Source of the DNA: Flavobacterium anhuiense
Lineage (GTDB): Bacteria; Bacteroidota; Bacteroidia; Flavobacteriales; Flavobacteriaceae
Direction of reading: 5' to 3'
DNA length: 64,000 nucleotides
NCBI RefSeq assembly: GCF_004151235.1
Contig: NZ_JUIV01000012.1
Location: 62,001 to 126,000, forward strand
A program made the translations under genes and the position numbers. The stretch's first letter is position 1; every line of letters begins with the position of its first letter. The notes beneath the pieces were generated by a model, which ran no database searches, had not been told where the DNA came from, and saw nothing but the letters and a program-made list of their open reading frames with translations. Shown here piece after piece: positions 28,721-37,865 of the stretch.

Positions 28721-28903
28721 TTATTTAGCTTCTTCAACAGAAACTAAGTGTTTAACTTTGTTTATCATCCCAAGGATAGCAGGATTTGACTCATGCTCCA
28801 CAACTTGTCCAATTTTACGTAGACCTAAAGCTTCCAACCCTCTCTTTTGAGAAAGAGGACAGTTGATTTTGCTTCTTACTTGTTTTACTAATAATTTAGC
28901 CAT
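28721..28903 (-). CDS. rpmD: 50S ribosomal protein L30
   Basis: Small large-subunit protein of 60 aa. [20 protein letters not shown] followed by [20 protein letters not shown] is the bacterial L30 fold. Eleven nt after rpsE. Confidence 0.95.
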   Translation of the reverse strand: MAKLLVKQVRSKINCPLSQKRGLEALGLRKIGQVVEHESNPAILGMINKVKHLVSVEEAK

Positions 28904-28914
28904 AATTTCCTGAA

Positions 28915-29436
28915 TTAACCTTTAAAAACTTTCTCTAAAGAAACACCTCTCTGTTTTGCAACAGTATGAGCACTTCTCATTTGTAATAAAGCATCAAAAG
29001 TTGCTTTAACTACGTTATGTGGATTTGATGATCCTTGAGATTTAGACAATACATCGTGAATACCTACTGACTCAAGAACTGAACGAACAGCTCCACCAGC
29101 GATAACTCCTGTACCATGAGATGCAGGAATTAAGAATACACGTGCACCACCAAATTTACCCTTTTGTTCGTGAGGAACAGATTGACCATTCAAAGGAATT
29201 CTCACTAAGTTTTTCTTAGCATCTTCTACTGCTTTCGCAATTGCTTCAGAAACGTCTTTAGATTTTCCTAATCCGTGACCAACTACTCCATTTTCATCAC
29301 CTACAACTACAATAGCAGAAAAACCAAAAGCTCTACCTCCTTTTGTAACTTTAGTAACACGATTCACACTAACTAGACGATCTTTTAATTCAAGACCACT
29401 AGGTTTTACCAATTCTACATTTTTGTATTTAGACAT
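28915..29436 (-). CDS. rpsE: 30S ribosomal protein S5
   Basis: Affects decoding accuracy and helps unwind mRNA. The double-stranded RNA-binding-like N-domain starts at about residue 17 ([20 protein letters not shown]), and the C-domain contains [16 protein letters not shown] and [11 protein letters not shown]. Length 173 aa. Confidence 0.97.
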
Positions 29437-29442
29437 AATATA

Positions 29443-29793
29443 TTAGAATTTAAGTCCAGCGGCTCTTGCGCCTTCTGCTAATGATTTAATACGACCGTGA
29501 TATAAATATCCACCTCTGTCAAAAGTGATGGTATCAATCCCAGCTTTTAACGCTTTCTCTGCAACTAGTTTTCCAACAGCAGCAGCTACTTCAACGTTAG
29601 TACCTTTTCCTATTTCTTTTTCTCTAGAAGATGCAGCTAAGATAGTAACTCCATTTACATCATCAATGATTTGAGCGTAAATTTCTTTATTACTTCTAAA
29701 AACAGAAAGTCTAGGTCTTGCAGCAGTACCACTAACCGATTTTCTAATTCTGAATTTAATTCTCTGTCTTCTTTCAGATTTTGTTAATGACAT
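29443..29793 (-). CDS. rplR: 50S ribosomal protein L18
   Basis: Binds 5S rRNA in the central protuberance. [20 protein letters not shown] at the N-terminus and the ending [20 protein letters not shown] are diagnostic. Length 116 aa. Confidence 0.97.
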   Translation of the reverse strand: MSLTKSERRQRIKFRIRKSVSGTAARPRLSVFRSNKEIYAQIIDDVNGVTILAASSREKEIGKGTNVEVAAAVGKLVAEKALKAGIDTITFDRGGYLYHGRIKSLAEGARAAGLKF

Positions 29794-29804
29794 AATCTTA
29801 TATT

Positions 29805-30347
29805 TTAAGCTGATTTACCTGCTTTTCTTCTTAATACTTCACCCACAAATTTAACACCTTTTCCTTTGTATGGCTCAGGCTTACGGAAACTTCTGATTTT
29901 CGCAGCAACTTGACCTAAAAGTTGTTTATCAAATGATGTTAATTTTACGATAGGGTTCTTACCTTTTTCAGATATTGTTTCTAAAGACACTTCTGGAGCA
30001 ATTTCTAAAACAATATTGTGAGAATATCCAAGAGCTAAATCTAATTTTTGACCTTGGTTTGAAGCTCTATAACCAACTCCAACTAATTCAAGTTCTTTTG
30101 TAAAACCTTCAGATACACCTAAAATCATGTTGTTGATTAAAGCTCTGTATAATCCGTGTTTTGCTCTTTGGTCTTTATAATCAGACGATCTTTCAACTGA
30201 AATCTGATCGCCTTCAACTTTTACAGTTACGTCCGAGAACTCCTGAGTTAGTTGACCTTTCTTTCCTTTTACTGTAACAACACCTTCGTTAACTTCAACA
30301 GTTACACCAGCAGGGATTACAATTGGACTTTTACCTATTCTTGACAT
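29805..30347 (-). CDS. rplF: 50S ribosomal protein L6
   Basis: Two repeated RNA-binding domains near the sarcin-ricin loop. Begins [19 protein letters not shown]; the C-terminal block [20 protein letters not shown] is invariant. Length 180 aa, twelve nt upstream of rplR in transcription order. Confidence 0.97.
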   Translation of the reverse strand: MSRIGKSPIVIPAGVTVEVNEGVVTVKGKKGQLTQEFSDVTVKVEGDQISVERSSDYKDQRAKHGLYRALINNMILGVSEGFTKELELVGVGYRASNQGQKLDLALGYSHNIVLEIAPEVSLETISEKGKNPIVKLTSFDKQLLGQVAAKIRSFRKPEPYKGKGVKFVGEVLRRKAGKSA

Positions 30348-30366
30348 CTTATTTAGTCTTTAAAAA

Positions 30367-30765
30367 TTAGTATACGTAACAAATTACTTCACCACCTACA
30401 TTTAATTGCTTCGCTTGTTTTCCAGTCATCAAACCTTTTGATGTAGAAACGATAGCAATTCCTAATCCATTAAGGATTCTTGGTAATTTGGCAGCACCTG
30501 CATATTTACGTAAACCAGGTTTACTAATTCTTTGGATATCTTTAATTACAGGCTCTTTAGTATCTTTATCATACTTTAAAGCAATTTTGATAGAACCCTG
30601 AACTGTGTTCTGCTCAAATTTGTAACTTAAGATGTAACCTTGATCAAATAAGATCTTAGTTATCTCTTTTTTAAGATTAGAAGCTGGAATTTCAACAACT
30701 TTGTGGTTTGCAGCCACAGCGTTACGAACTCTAGTCAAATAATCTGCAATAGGATCTGTATACAT
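30367..30765 (-). CDS. rpsH: 30S ribosomal protein S8
   Basis: Primary 16S rRNA binder and, in E. coli, repressor of the spc operon. I choose ATG 30765: it gives 132 aa starting MYTDPIADYLTRVRNA, the family start, whereas an in-frame upstream start at 30825 would add 20 non-conserved residues translated from the intergenic hairpin. The C-terminal TGKQAKQLNVGGEVICYVY is diagnostic. It is preceded by a 78-nt gap with a strong hairpin (30790-30814). Confidence 0.96.
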   Translation of the reverse strand: MYTDPIADYLTRVRNAVAANHKVVEIPASNLKKEITKILFDQGYILSYKFEQNTVQGSIKIALKYDKDTKEPVIKDIQRISKPGLRKYAGAAKLPRILNGLGIAIVSTSKGLMTGKQAKQLNVGGEVICYVY

Positions 30766-30789
30766 ATGTATTTGATTGCGATTATGGTT

Positions 30790-30814
30790 TTCAGGAAGCA
30801 CCCCGCTTCCTGAA
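30790..30814 (-). ncRNA. Strong hairpin in the rpsN-rpsH gap, candidate S8 control site
   Basis: Minus-strand RNA forms a perfect 10-bp stem TTCAGGAAGC/GCTTCCTGAA with loop GGGGT. GG/CC can extend it past a 2-nt bulge. The bases after it are AAAACC rather than T, so it is not an intrinsic terminator. It ends about 25 nt before the rpsH start. Autoregulation by S8 is a guess from position; a processing or stability role is equally possible. Confidence 0.5.
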
Positions 30815-30843
30815 CCTTTAATCAATTTATAAACTTTTTTAAA

Positions 30844-31113
30844 TTACCAGCTTGCTTTTTTCACACCTGGAATTAATCCATTGTTAGCCATTTCACGGAA
30901 AGTTACACGTGAAATACCGAATTGACGGATATAACCTCTTGGTCTTCCAGTCAATTTACAACGGTTATGCAAACGAACAGGTGAAGCGTTTTTTGGCAAT
31001 CTTTGTAAACCTTCATAGTCTCCAGCTTCTAATAAAGCTTTTCTCTTTTCAGCATACTTAGCTACCGTTTTCTCTCTTTTCACCTCGCGGGCTTTCATTG
31101 ATTCTTTAGCCAT
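30844..31113 (-). CDS. rpsN: 30S ribosomal protein S14 (zinc-free form)
   Basis: Head protein of the 30[21 protein letters not shown] and the C-terminal [20 protein letters not shown] identify it. With 89 aa and a single Cys in [10 protein letters not shown], it is the long zinc-independent (C-minus) form. It follows rplE by 3 nt. Confidence 0.97.
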
Positions 31114-31116
31114 GTC

Positions 31117-31668
31117 TTAATTCTTTTTAAAAGGTAATCCTAATTCAGCCAATAATGACTTCGCTTCCTTGTCTGTTTTTGCAGTAGTAACAAATGTAAT
31201 ATCCATTCCTGAAATTTTGTTTACTTTGTCAATATCAATTTCTGGGAAAATGATTTGCTCTAAAACTCCAAGATTGTAGTTACCTCTTCCGTCAAAACCA
31301 GTAGCTTTAATACCATTGAAATCTCTAACACGTGGCAAAGCAGAAGTAATCAGTCTATCTAAAAACTCATACATTCTTTCTCCACGTAAAGTTACTTTTG
31401 CTCCAATAGGCATCCCTTTTCTTAATTTGAAAGACGCAACGTCTTTCTTAGAAATTGTAGATACTGCTTTTTGTCCAGTGATCTTTGTTAACTCATCAAC
31501 TGCATAGTCAATAAGTTTTTTATCAGATACAGCTGCACCAACTCCACGGCTCAAAACGATTTTTTCAAGTTTAGGAACTTGCATTACGTTTGTATATCCG
31601 AACTCTTCTTTAAGAGCAGAGATTACTCTACTCTTATATTCTTCTTTTAGTCTAGGTGTATATGCCAT
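31117..31668 (-). CDS. rplE: 50S ribosomal protein L5
   Basis: Binds 5S rRNA and contacts the P-site t[23 protein letters not shown] at the start and the [19 protein letters not shown] block at about 141-159 are typical. Length 183 aa. The gap to rplX is 2 nt. Confidence 0.97.
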   Translation of the reverse strand: MAYTPRLKEEYKSRVISALKEEFGYTNVMQVPKLEKIVLSRGVGAAVSDKKLIDYAVDELTKITGQKAVSTISKKDVASFKLRKGMPIGAKVTLRGERMYEFLDRLITSALPRVRDFNGIKATGFDGRGNYNLGVLEQIIFPEIDIDKVNKISGMDITFVTTAKTDKEAKSLLAELGLPFKKN

Positions 31669-31670
31669 TA

Positions 31671-31985
31671 CTATAGTACTTGATTAGATTTTTTTGAAAA
31701 TCTTACTTTCTTATCTCCTTCTACTCTGATACCTACTCTAGTTGTCTCCTTAGTTTTAGGATCAATTAAAGCAATGTTAGAAATTTGAATAGAAGCTTCT
31801 TTCTTAACGATACCACCTTGAGGGTTTTTAGCACTTGGTTTAGTGTGTTTTGAAACCAAGTTAACACCTTCAACTATCGCTTTGTTTTTTTCACGGTAAA
31901 CACGTAAAACTTTACCTTCAGCACCTTTATGGTCTCCAGCAATAACTCTTACGATATCTCCTGATTTTATTTTTAGCTTTATCAT
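31671..31985 (-). CDS. rplX: 50S ribosomal protein L24
   Basis: Assembly initiator at the 5-prime end of 23S rRNA. The KOW motif [20 protein letters not shown] at residues 6-25 and [20 protein letters not shown] define it. Length 104 aa. Confidence 0.97.
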
Positions 31986-31996
31986 CTTAAAACGAA

Positions 31997-32365
31997 TTAA
32001 AGCACTTCTGGTGCTAATGATACAATTTTCATGAATTGTTTTTCACGAAGTTCTCTTGCTACCGGACCAAAAACACGAGTTCCTCTCATTTCCCCTGCAG
32101 CATTCAAAAGAACACATGCATTGTCATCGAAACGGATATAAGAACCATCAGCTCTTCTCACTTCTTTTTTAGTACGCACAACAACTGCAGTTGAAACAGC
32201 TCCTTTTTTCACGTTTCCGTTTGGAGTTGCATCTTTGATAGAAACTACAATTTTGTCACCAACAGAGGCATATCTTCTTTTAGTACCTCCTAAAACACGA
32301 ATAGTTAAAACTTCTTTAGCTCCCGTGTTATCTGCTACTTTTAGTCTTGATTCTTGTTGTACCAT
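31997..32365 (-). CDS. rplN: 50S ribosomal protein L14
   Basis: Five-stranded barrel at the subunit interface. Begins [20 protein letters not shown]; the [12 protein letters not shown] block and [15 protein letters not shown] are conserved. Length 122 aa, 2 nt after rpsQ. Confidence 0.97.
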
Positions 32366-32367
32366 AA

Positions 32368-32628
32368 TTATTTAGCTCTTTCTAAGATTTCAACTAATCT
32401 CCAACATTTTGTTTTACTTAAAGGACGCGTTTCGCTAATTCTTACAGTATCACCAATGTTACAGTCGTTTTTTTCGTCGTGTGCAACGTATTTTTTAGTT
32501 TTCAACACGAACTTACCGTATAATGGGTGTTTTACTTTTCTTACTTCAGAAATAACGATAGATTTATCCATCTTATTTGAAGTAACAACACCTATTCTTT
32601 CTTTTCTTAAATTTCTTTTTTCTTCCAT
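32368..32628 (-). CDS. rpsQ: 30S ribosomal protein S17
   Basis: OB-fold primary 16S binder. [20 protein letters not shown] (9-28) and [20 protein letters not shown] are the family motifs. Length 86 aa. Confidence 0.96.
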   Translation of the reverse strand: MEEKRNLRKERIGVVTSNKMDKSIVISEVRKVKHPLYGKFVLKTKKYVAHDEKNDCNIGDTVRISETRPLSKTKCWRLVEILERAK

Positions 32629-32645
32629 CTTTCAGCAGAATACAA

Positions 32646-32837
32646 TTATTGTAACTCTCTTTTAGTTAACTCTGTAGCTAGTCTTGCAACTGTTCTTCTA
32701 ACGCTTCTGATTTGAAGTGGGTTAGCAATTGGAGAAATAGCGTGAGCCATTTTTAGGTCAGCATATACTTTCTTAGTTTGACTAAGCTTTTCTTGCAACT
32801 CCGCTGCAGAAAGATCTTTTATTTCTGATTGTTTCAT
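32646..32837 (-). CDS. rpmC: 50S ribosomal protein L29
   Basis: Small helical protein at the exit tunnel, docking site region for chaperones and SRP. MKQSEIKDLSAAELQEKLSQ and the ending VRRTVARLATELTKREL fit; 63 aa. Between rplP and rpsQ as usual. Confidence 0.96.
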   Translation of the reverse strand: MKQSEIKDLSAAELQEKLSQTKKVYADLKMAHAISPIANPLQIRSVRRTVARLATELTKRELQ

Positions 32838-32849
32838 AATAAATATAAA

Positions 32850-33275
32850 TTATGCTTCGAAATCTCTAGCAACGACGAACTTAGTTTTTACTGGAAGTTT
32901 TTGAGCTGCAAGACGTAAAGCCTCTTTTGCAACTGACAATGGAACCCCTCCAACTTCAAACATAATTCTTCCTGGTTTAACAACAGCAGCCCAATACTCA
33001 ACTGCTCCTTTACCTTTACCCATACGTACTTCAAGAGGTTTCTTAGTGATAGGTTTGTCTGGGAAAATTTTAATCCATAATTGTCCTTCTCTCTTCATGT
33101 AACGAGTTGCAGCGATACGTGCAGCTTCGATTTGACGAGATGTTAAGAACATTCCATCTTCATGTACAGATTTAATACCAAACATTCCATTTGAAAGTTC
33201 ATGCCCTCTTTGAGAGTTACCCTTCATTCTACCTTTTTGTACCTTACGGTATTTTGTTCTTTTAGGCTGTAACAT
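32850..33275 (-). CDS. rplP: 50S ribosomal protein L16
   Basis: Contacts A-site tRNA and organises the peptidyl-transferase region. [20 protein letters not shown] and [20 protein letters not shown] are diagnostic. Length 141 aa. Confidence 0.97.
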   Translation of the reverse strand: MLQPKRTKYRKVQKGRMKGNSQRGHELSNGMFGIKSVHEDGMFLTSRQIEAARIAATRYMKREGQLWIKIFPDKPITKKPLEVRMGKGKGAVEYWAAVVKPGRIMFEVGGVPLSVAKEALRLAAQKLPVKTKFVVARDFEA

Positions 33276-33294
33276 TTTTCTTTAGTTTAAAAAT

Positions 33295-34053
33295 TTACTT
33301 TCTTTTACGAGCGTCTGGTTTTCCACCTTTGTTAAAGTTAGATTTGCCTCTAGGAGCATCTCCACCTTTTCCACCACCTGTACCAGATTGTTTTTTGTCC
33401 ATTCCAGCAAGTGGAGAAAGTTCTCTCTTACCGTAAACTTCACCTTTCATGATCCATACTTTGATACCCATTCTACCGTAAGTAGTATGAGCTTCAGCCA
33501 AAGCATAATCAATGTCAGCTCTGAAAGTTGATAGAGGAATTCTACCTTCTTTAAAACCTTCTGAACGCGCCATCTCAGCACCATTTAAACGACCAGAAAT
33601 CAAAACTTTTATACCTTCAGCATTCATACGCATAGAAGCAGCAATAGCCATTTTGATTGCACGTCTGTAAGAAATACGGCTTTCGATTTGACGAGCGATG
33701 CTTGTAGCCACAAGATAAGCATCTAGCTCAGGTCTTTTAATTTCAAAGATGTTGATTTGAACCTCTTTGTCAGTAACTTTCTTAAGTTCTTCTTTTAACT
33801 TGTCTACCTCTTGCCCACCTTTTCCGATAATAATACCAGGTCTAGCAGTAGTGATAGTAACGGTTACAAGTTTCAAAGTTCTCTCGATGATTACTTTAGA
33901 TACACTAGCTTTTGATAAACGAGCGTGGATATACTTTCTGATTTTGTGATCTTCAGCTAATTTATCGCCGTAATCATTTCCACCATACCAGTTTGAGTCC
34001 CATCCTCTGATGATACCAAGTCTATTTCCAATTGGATTTGTCTTTTGTCCCAT
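33295..34053 (-). CDS. rpsC: 30S ribosomal protein S3
   Basis: mRNA-entry protein with helicase activity together with S4 and S5. A KH domain lies at about 40-110 ([20 protein letters not shown]). The C-domain has [18 protein letters not shown]. The last 35 or so residues form a Gly/Lys/Asp-rich basic extension that lengthens it to 252 aa, common in Bacteroidota. Confidence 0.97.
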   Translation of the reverse strand: MGQKTNPIGNRLGIIRGWDSNWYGGNDYGDKLAEDHKIRKYIHARLSKASVSKVIIERTLKLVTVTITTARPGIIIGKGGQEVDKLKEELKKVTDKEVQINIFEIKRPELDAYLVATSIARQIESRISYRRAIKMAIAASMRMNAEGIKVLISGRLNGAEMARSEGFKEGRIPLSTFRADIDYALAEAHTTYGRMGIKVWIMKGEVYGKRELSPLAGMDKKQSGTGGGKGGDAPRGKSNFNKGGKPDARKRK

Positions 34054-34058
34054 GCTGC

Positions 34059-34472
34059 TTAAGAATTGCTTTGTGTGTTATTGATAGCTCCAAGCACGAT
34101 TGTTACGTGATTAGAACGTTTTCTTATTCTGTGTGCACGACCTTGTGGAGCTGGACGAAGTCTTTTTAACATCATTCCACCATCTACTCTGATCTCTTTA
34201 ACAAATAATCCAGCTTCTTCTAAATTACCTTCACTATTTTTTTGCTCCCAGTTATTGATTGCAGATAATAATAGTTTTTCTAATTTTCTTGAAGCTTCTT
34301 TAGAACTGAATCTTAAAATGTTAAGTGCTCTTTCTACCTTCTGACCTCTTACCAAGTCCGCTACTAAGCGCATTTTTCTAGGTGAAGTAGGGCAGTTATT
34401 CAATTTTGCGAAAGCGATAGACTTATTAGCCTCTTTTCTCGCATCTGCTGTTTCTCTTTTACGAACTCCCAT
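34059..34472 (-). CDS. rplV: 50S ribosomal protein L22
   Basis: Its beta-hairpin lines the exit tunnel. [20 protein letters not shown] at about 27-46 and the hairpin region [20 protein letters not shown] are conserved. Length 137 aa with an N-terminal extension. Confidence 0.97.
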
Positions 34473-34480
34473 TGCTTCTT

Positions 34481-34759
34481 TTATTTTTTACCTTTATTTT
34501 TTGCTCCAGCATGACCTCTAAAAGATCTAGTTGGTGAAAACTCTCCTAATTTGTGACCTACCATGTTTTCTGTTACGTAAACTGGTACAAATTGACGACC
34601 GTTATGAACTGCGATAGTTTGTCCAACGAAATCTGGTGTAATCATTGAAGCTCTAGACCAAGTCTTAACAACTGCATTTTTACCACTTTCTACGTTTTCT
34701 TGAACTTTCTTGTCTAATTTATAATGAACGAAAGGTCCTTTTTTTAATGAACGTGCCAT
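34481..34759 (-). CDS. rpsS: 30S ribosomal protein S19
   Basis: Head protein near the A site. [20 protein letters not shown] and the block [20 protein letters not shown] identify it. Length 92 aa. Confidence 0.97.
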   Translation of the reverse strand: MARSLKKGPFVHYKLDKKVQENVESGKNAVVKTWSRASMITPDFVGQTIAVHNGRQFVPVYVTENMVGHKLGEFSPTRSFRGHAGAKNKGKK

Positions 34760-34765
34760 ATCTTA

Positions 34766-35590
34766 TTATTTCTTTCTACGTTCTACGATATACTTGTTAC
34801 TCGGGTTTTTCTTAGAACGAGTTCTGTAACCTTTAGCTGGCAATCCGTTTCTTGAACGTGGGTGCCCTCCAGAAGAACGTCCTTCACCACCTCCCATAGG
34901 GTGATCAACAGGGTTCATCGCTACTGGTCTAGTTCTAGGTCTTCTTCCTAACCATCTTGTTCTACCCGCTTTACCAGATACAACTAATTGGTGGTCAGAG
35001 TTAGAAACAGCTCCAATTGTAGCTGAACAAGTCAACAAGATTAATCTTGTCTCACCTGATGGCATTTTAATTGTTGCGTATTTCCCGTCTCTTGCCATTA
35101 ACTGAGCAAAAGTTCCAGCTGAACGAGCGATAACAGCTCCTTGTCCTGGACGTAACTCAATACAAGATATAACAGTTCCAAGAGGAATTCTGCTTAAAGG
35201 CAAAGTATTACCGATCTCTGGTTGAGACTCTGGTCCAGAAACTAATTTCTGACCCACTTTCAATCCGTTTTGAGCGATAATATAAGTTTTCTCTCCATCA
35301 GCATAAGCTAATAAAGCAATAAATGCAGTACGATTTGGATCGTATTCGATTGATTTCACTGTAGCTGGAATTCCATCTTTAGTTCTTTTGAAATCGATGA
35401 TACGATATCTCTGCTTGTGACCACCACCCGTATAACGCATGGTCATCTTTCCTTGACTATTTCTACCTCCTGAGTTTTTTATCGGTGCTATCAAAGAGCG
35501 TTCCGGCTTATCAGTTGTAATAGCGTCATAACCATTCACAACTCTAAATCGCTGACCCGGGGTAATAGGTTTTAATTTTCTTACTGACAT
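34766..35590 (-). CDS. rplB: 50S ribosomal protein L2
   Basis: Largest core protein, needed for subunit joining and peptidyl-transferase assembly. [19 protein letters not shown], and near the C-terminus [20 protein letters not shown] containing the invariant His. Length 274 aa. Confidence 0.98.
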   Translation of the reverse strand: MSVRKLKPITPGQRFRVVNGYDAITTDKPERSLIAPIKNSGGRNSQGKMTMRYTGGGHKQRYRIIDFKRTKDGIPATVKSIEYDPNRTAFIALLAYADGEKTYIIAQNGLKVGQKLVSGPESQPEIGNTLPLSRIPLGTVISCIELRPGQGAVIARSAGTFAQLMARDGKYATIKMPSGETRLILLTCSATIGAVSNSDHQLVVSGKAGRTRWLGRRPRTRPVAMNPVDHPMGGGEGRSSGGHPRSRNGLPAKGYRTRSKKNPSNKYIVERRKK

Positions 35591-35599
35591 TTTTCTATC

Positions 35600-35890
35600 T
35601 TAGATATTGTTGTAAAAATCAATTGTTTCTCCTTCTTGTACTTGAACAATTGCTTTTTTGTATGCATTTGTCTTTCCACTGATTAAACCACTTTTAGTGT
35701 ATTTAGTAGATCTATCTGGTCTCACATTCATTGTGTTAACAGAAACGATAGTCACTCCATAAGCAGCCTCTACAGCTTTCTTAATCTCAACTTTGTTTGC
35801 TTTTTTGTTAACAACGAATCCGAAGCGGTTTAGAACTTCACTTTCTTTGGTTACTTTTTCCGTTACTATAGGTCTAATTATGATGCTCAT
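35600..35890 (-). CDS. rplW: 50S ribosomal protein L23
   Basis: Exit-tunnel docking protein for trigger factor and SRP. IIIRPIVTEKVTKESE at the N-terminus and VNTMNVRPDRSTKYT fit the family. Length 96 aa. Confidence 0.97.
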   Translation of the reverse strand: MSIIIRPIVTEKVTKESEVLNRFGFVVNKKANKVEIKKAVEAAYGVTIVSVNTMNVRPDRSTKYTKSGLISGKTNAYKKAIVQVQEGETIDFYNNI

Positions 35891-35897
35891 ATTCCTA

Positions 35898-36527
35898 TTA
35901 TTTACTTAAATTTTCTTCAATTAACTCTAAAGAACCTTCCAAAAGCACTAAATTGTTAGCGTTTAATATTGCGTAAGTGCTTAATTCTGAGCTAGTTACG
36001 ACATTTGAAGCCTTTAAATTACGTGACGACAAATATACGTTTTTATTTGACTCACCCAACACAAATAAAGATTTTTTATTCTCTAACCCTAAAGCTTTCA
36101 AAACGTTAATGAAATTTTTAGTGTTTGGCGCTTCAAAATTAAAGTCTTCTACAACTACGATATTTGACTCTTTTGCTTTGATTGAGAAAGCAGATTTTCT
36201 AGCCAATCTTTTTAAACCTTTATTCAATTTGAATGAATAACTTCTTGGTCTTGGTCCGAAAACTGTTCCACCACCTTTAAACAATGGACTCTTAACACTT
36301 CCTGCACGAGCAGTACCAGTTCCTTTTTGTTTTTTAATCTTACGTGTACTTCCAGCAACTTCAGCTCTTTCTTTAGCTTTATGAGTACCTTGTCTTTGAT
36401 TAGCAAGATATTGCTTAACATCAAGATATACAGCGTGATTGTTTGGTTCAATTGCGAATACTGAATCAGAAAGTTGAACTTTTCTTCCAGTATCTTTTCC
36501 GTTGAAATCTAATACTTTTACTTCCAT
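35898..36527 (-). CDS. rplD: 50S ribosomal protein L4
   Basis: Exit-tunnel protein and, in E. coli, repressor of the S10 operon. I use ATG 36527 (209 aa, [20 protein letters not shown]); this ATG overlaps the rplC stop as TAATG, the usual coupling, and the upstream extension in the longer frame lies inside rplC. The long loop [20 protein letters not shown] leads into [20 protein letters not shown]. Confidence 0.96.
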   Translation of the reverse strand: MEVKVLDFNGKDTGRKVQLSDSVFAIEPNNHAVYLDVKQYLANQRQGTHKAKERAEVAGSTRKIKKQKGTGTARAGSVKSPLFKGGGTVFGPRPRSYSFKLNKGLKRLARKSAFSIKAKESNIVVVEDFNFEAPNTKNFINVLKALGLENKKSLFVLGESNKNVYLSSRNLKASNVVTSSELSTYAILNANNLVLLEGSLELIEENLSK

Positions 36528-37144
36528 TACTTCTGAATGATTACATAAGAGTTTTTGTGTCCAGGAACACATCCTTTAACAACAAGTAGATTCTTATCAG
36601 CAACTACTTTTAAAACTCTAAGGTTTTGAACTTTTACATTTTCTCCTCCCATTCTTCCAGCCATACGCATTCCTTTGAATACTCTAGATGGATAAGAAGA
36701 AGCTCCTACAGAACCTGGCGCTCTTAAACGGTTGTGCTGACCATGAGTAGCCTGCCCAACACCACCAAAACCGTGACGTTTAACAACACCTTGGAAACCT
36801 TTACCTTTAGACACACCTTGTACATCTACAAATTCTCCTTCTTCAAAAATAGTAACATCAATAAGATCTCCTAATTTTTGTTCAGTTGCAAAATCTTGGA
36901 ATTCAACGACTTTTTTCTTAGCAACAGTTCCAGCTTTTTTAAAGTGCCCTAAAGCAGCTTTAGTAGAATGTTTCTCGTTTTTGTCATCGAAACCAAGTTG
37001 TAACGCTTCATACCCGTCAACCTCGTTGGTTCTGACTTGGGTAACAACGCATGGTCCAGCTTCGATTACTGTACAAGGAATATTTTTCCCGTTTTCGTCG
37101 AAGATACTAGTCATGCCGATTTTCTTACCAATTAACCCAGACAT
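36527..37144 (-). CDS. rplC: 50S ribosomal protein L3
   Basis: Early-assembly protein reaching toward the peptidyl-transferase centre. Begins [20 protein letters not shown]; the loop [20 protein letters not shown] contains the site methylated by PrmB in some bacteria. Length 205 aa. It is the first gene of this transcription unit, with its own promoter and structured leader; rpsJ, normally directly upstream, is separated by a 405-nt gap. Confidence 0.97.
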   Translation of the reverse strand: MSGLIGKKIGMTSIFDENGKNIPCTVIEAGPCVVTQVRTNEVDGYEALQLGFDDKNEKHSTKAALGHFKKAGTVAKKKVVEFQDFATEQKLGDLIDVTIFEEGEFVDVQGVSKGKGFQGVVKRHGFGGVGQATHGQHNRLRAPGSVGASSYPSRVFKGMRMAGRMGGENVKVQNLRVLKVVADKNLLVVKGCVPGHKNSYVIIQK

Positions 37145-37170
37145 AAATATTAATTATTAATTACTAAAAT

Positions 37171-37210
37171 TCCCTTCAATTTGAAAATAACAGAAATTTC
37201 CAAACAGGGA
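37171..37210 (-). ncRNA. 5-prime hairpin in the rplC operon leader
   Basis: Near the predicted transcription start, the minus-strand RNA pairs TCCCT/AGGGA (37210-37206 with 37175-37171). Inside that, TTTGGAAA pairs with TTTTCAAA (37204-37197 with 37187-37180, one G-U) around a 9-nt loop. It may be an L4-type autoregulatory site or a 5-prime stability hairpin; not a terminator. Confidence 0.35.
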
Positions 37211-37213
37211 GTG

Positions 37214-37244
37214 CAAAAGTAGATATTAAAATTGAATAAACCAA
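37214..37244 (-). promoter_or_regulatory. Promoter of the rplC-rplQ ribosomal operon
   Basis: Minus-strand TTG (37244-37242), a 20-nt spacer and TACTTTTG (37221-37214) match the Bacteroidota consensus exactly. Predicted start near 37207, with a leader of about 63 nt before rplC. Confidence 0.78.
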
Positions 37245-37490
37245 ACAGTTACAAAAATTAAATCGCTCATTATCAAAATCCAAGCACTAAAACAACAAGA
37301 AAACAAACTTCATCAACACCAAAATTCAAGCACTTCTTTTTATAGCAATAACATTTTCCATTTAAAAATCAAGCAATAAAATCACAACTAAAAAAACTCG
37401 CACTACCCTAAAACAAAGGGATTTAGAATATTTAGAACATTAAAAAAATATTTAATTTTATTCTTTTTCAAATTAAAAACAACTTTTAAA
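37245..37490. other. Gene-free AT-rich spacer inside the ribosomal cluster
   Basis: Together with the promoter and terminator it forms the 405-nt rpsJ-rplC gap. This middle part is very A-rich on the plus strand, and I see no convincing reading frame, RNA gene or consensus promoter in it. Confidence 0.6.
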
Positions 37491-37528
37491 AACAAAAAAA
37501 AAGCGAGACAAAAAATGTCTCGCTTTTT
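37491..37528 (-). terminator. Terminator of the rpsL-rpsG-fusA-rpsJ operon
   Basis: Stem AAAAAGCGAGAC/GTCTCGCTTTTT (37498-37509 with 37517-37528), 7-nt loop, then a T-run on the minus strand. It starts 22 nt past the rpsJ stop. Confidence 0.92.
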
Positions 37529-37549
37529 ATATAAAAAAATATAAAAAAA

Positions 37550-37855
37550 TTATACTTTAATCTCAACTTCAACTCCACTTGGCAATTCAAGTTTCATTAA
37601 AGCATCAATAGTTTTAGATGAAGATGAATAAATATCAATCAATCTCTTGTATGACATTACTTCAAATTGCTCTCTCGCTTTTTTGTTAACGTGCGGAGAA
37701 CGCAATACAGTGAAAAGTTTTTTGTGAGTTGGCAACGGAATTGGACCTGTTACAACTGCCCCAGTAGTTTTTACTGTTTTCACGATCTTTTCAGCAGATT
37801 TATCCACTAACATATGATCGTAAGATTTTAGTTTTATTCTGATTTTTTGACTCAT
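37550..37855 (-). CDS. rpsJ: 30S ribosomal protein S10
   Basis: Head protein; the free form (NusE) joins NusB in antitermination of rRNA operons. [20 protein letters not shown] and the [20 protein letters not shown] loop identify it. Length 101 aa. Here it is the last gene of the str operon, 10 nt after fusA, and is followed by a terminator rather than rplC. Confidence 0.97.
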
Positions 37856-37865
37856 TTTCTTAAAA

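Noticed and set aside
30766..30825. In-frame N-terminal extension of rpsH to 30825
   Set aside because: The added 20 residues are encoded by the intergenic hairpin and are absent from the S8 family; ATG 30765 gives the standard start.
36528..36572. Extended rplD start at 36572
   Set aside because: Those codons lie inside rplC in another frame; the TAATG overlap at 36527 is the normal L3-L4 junction.
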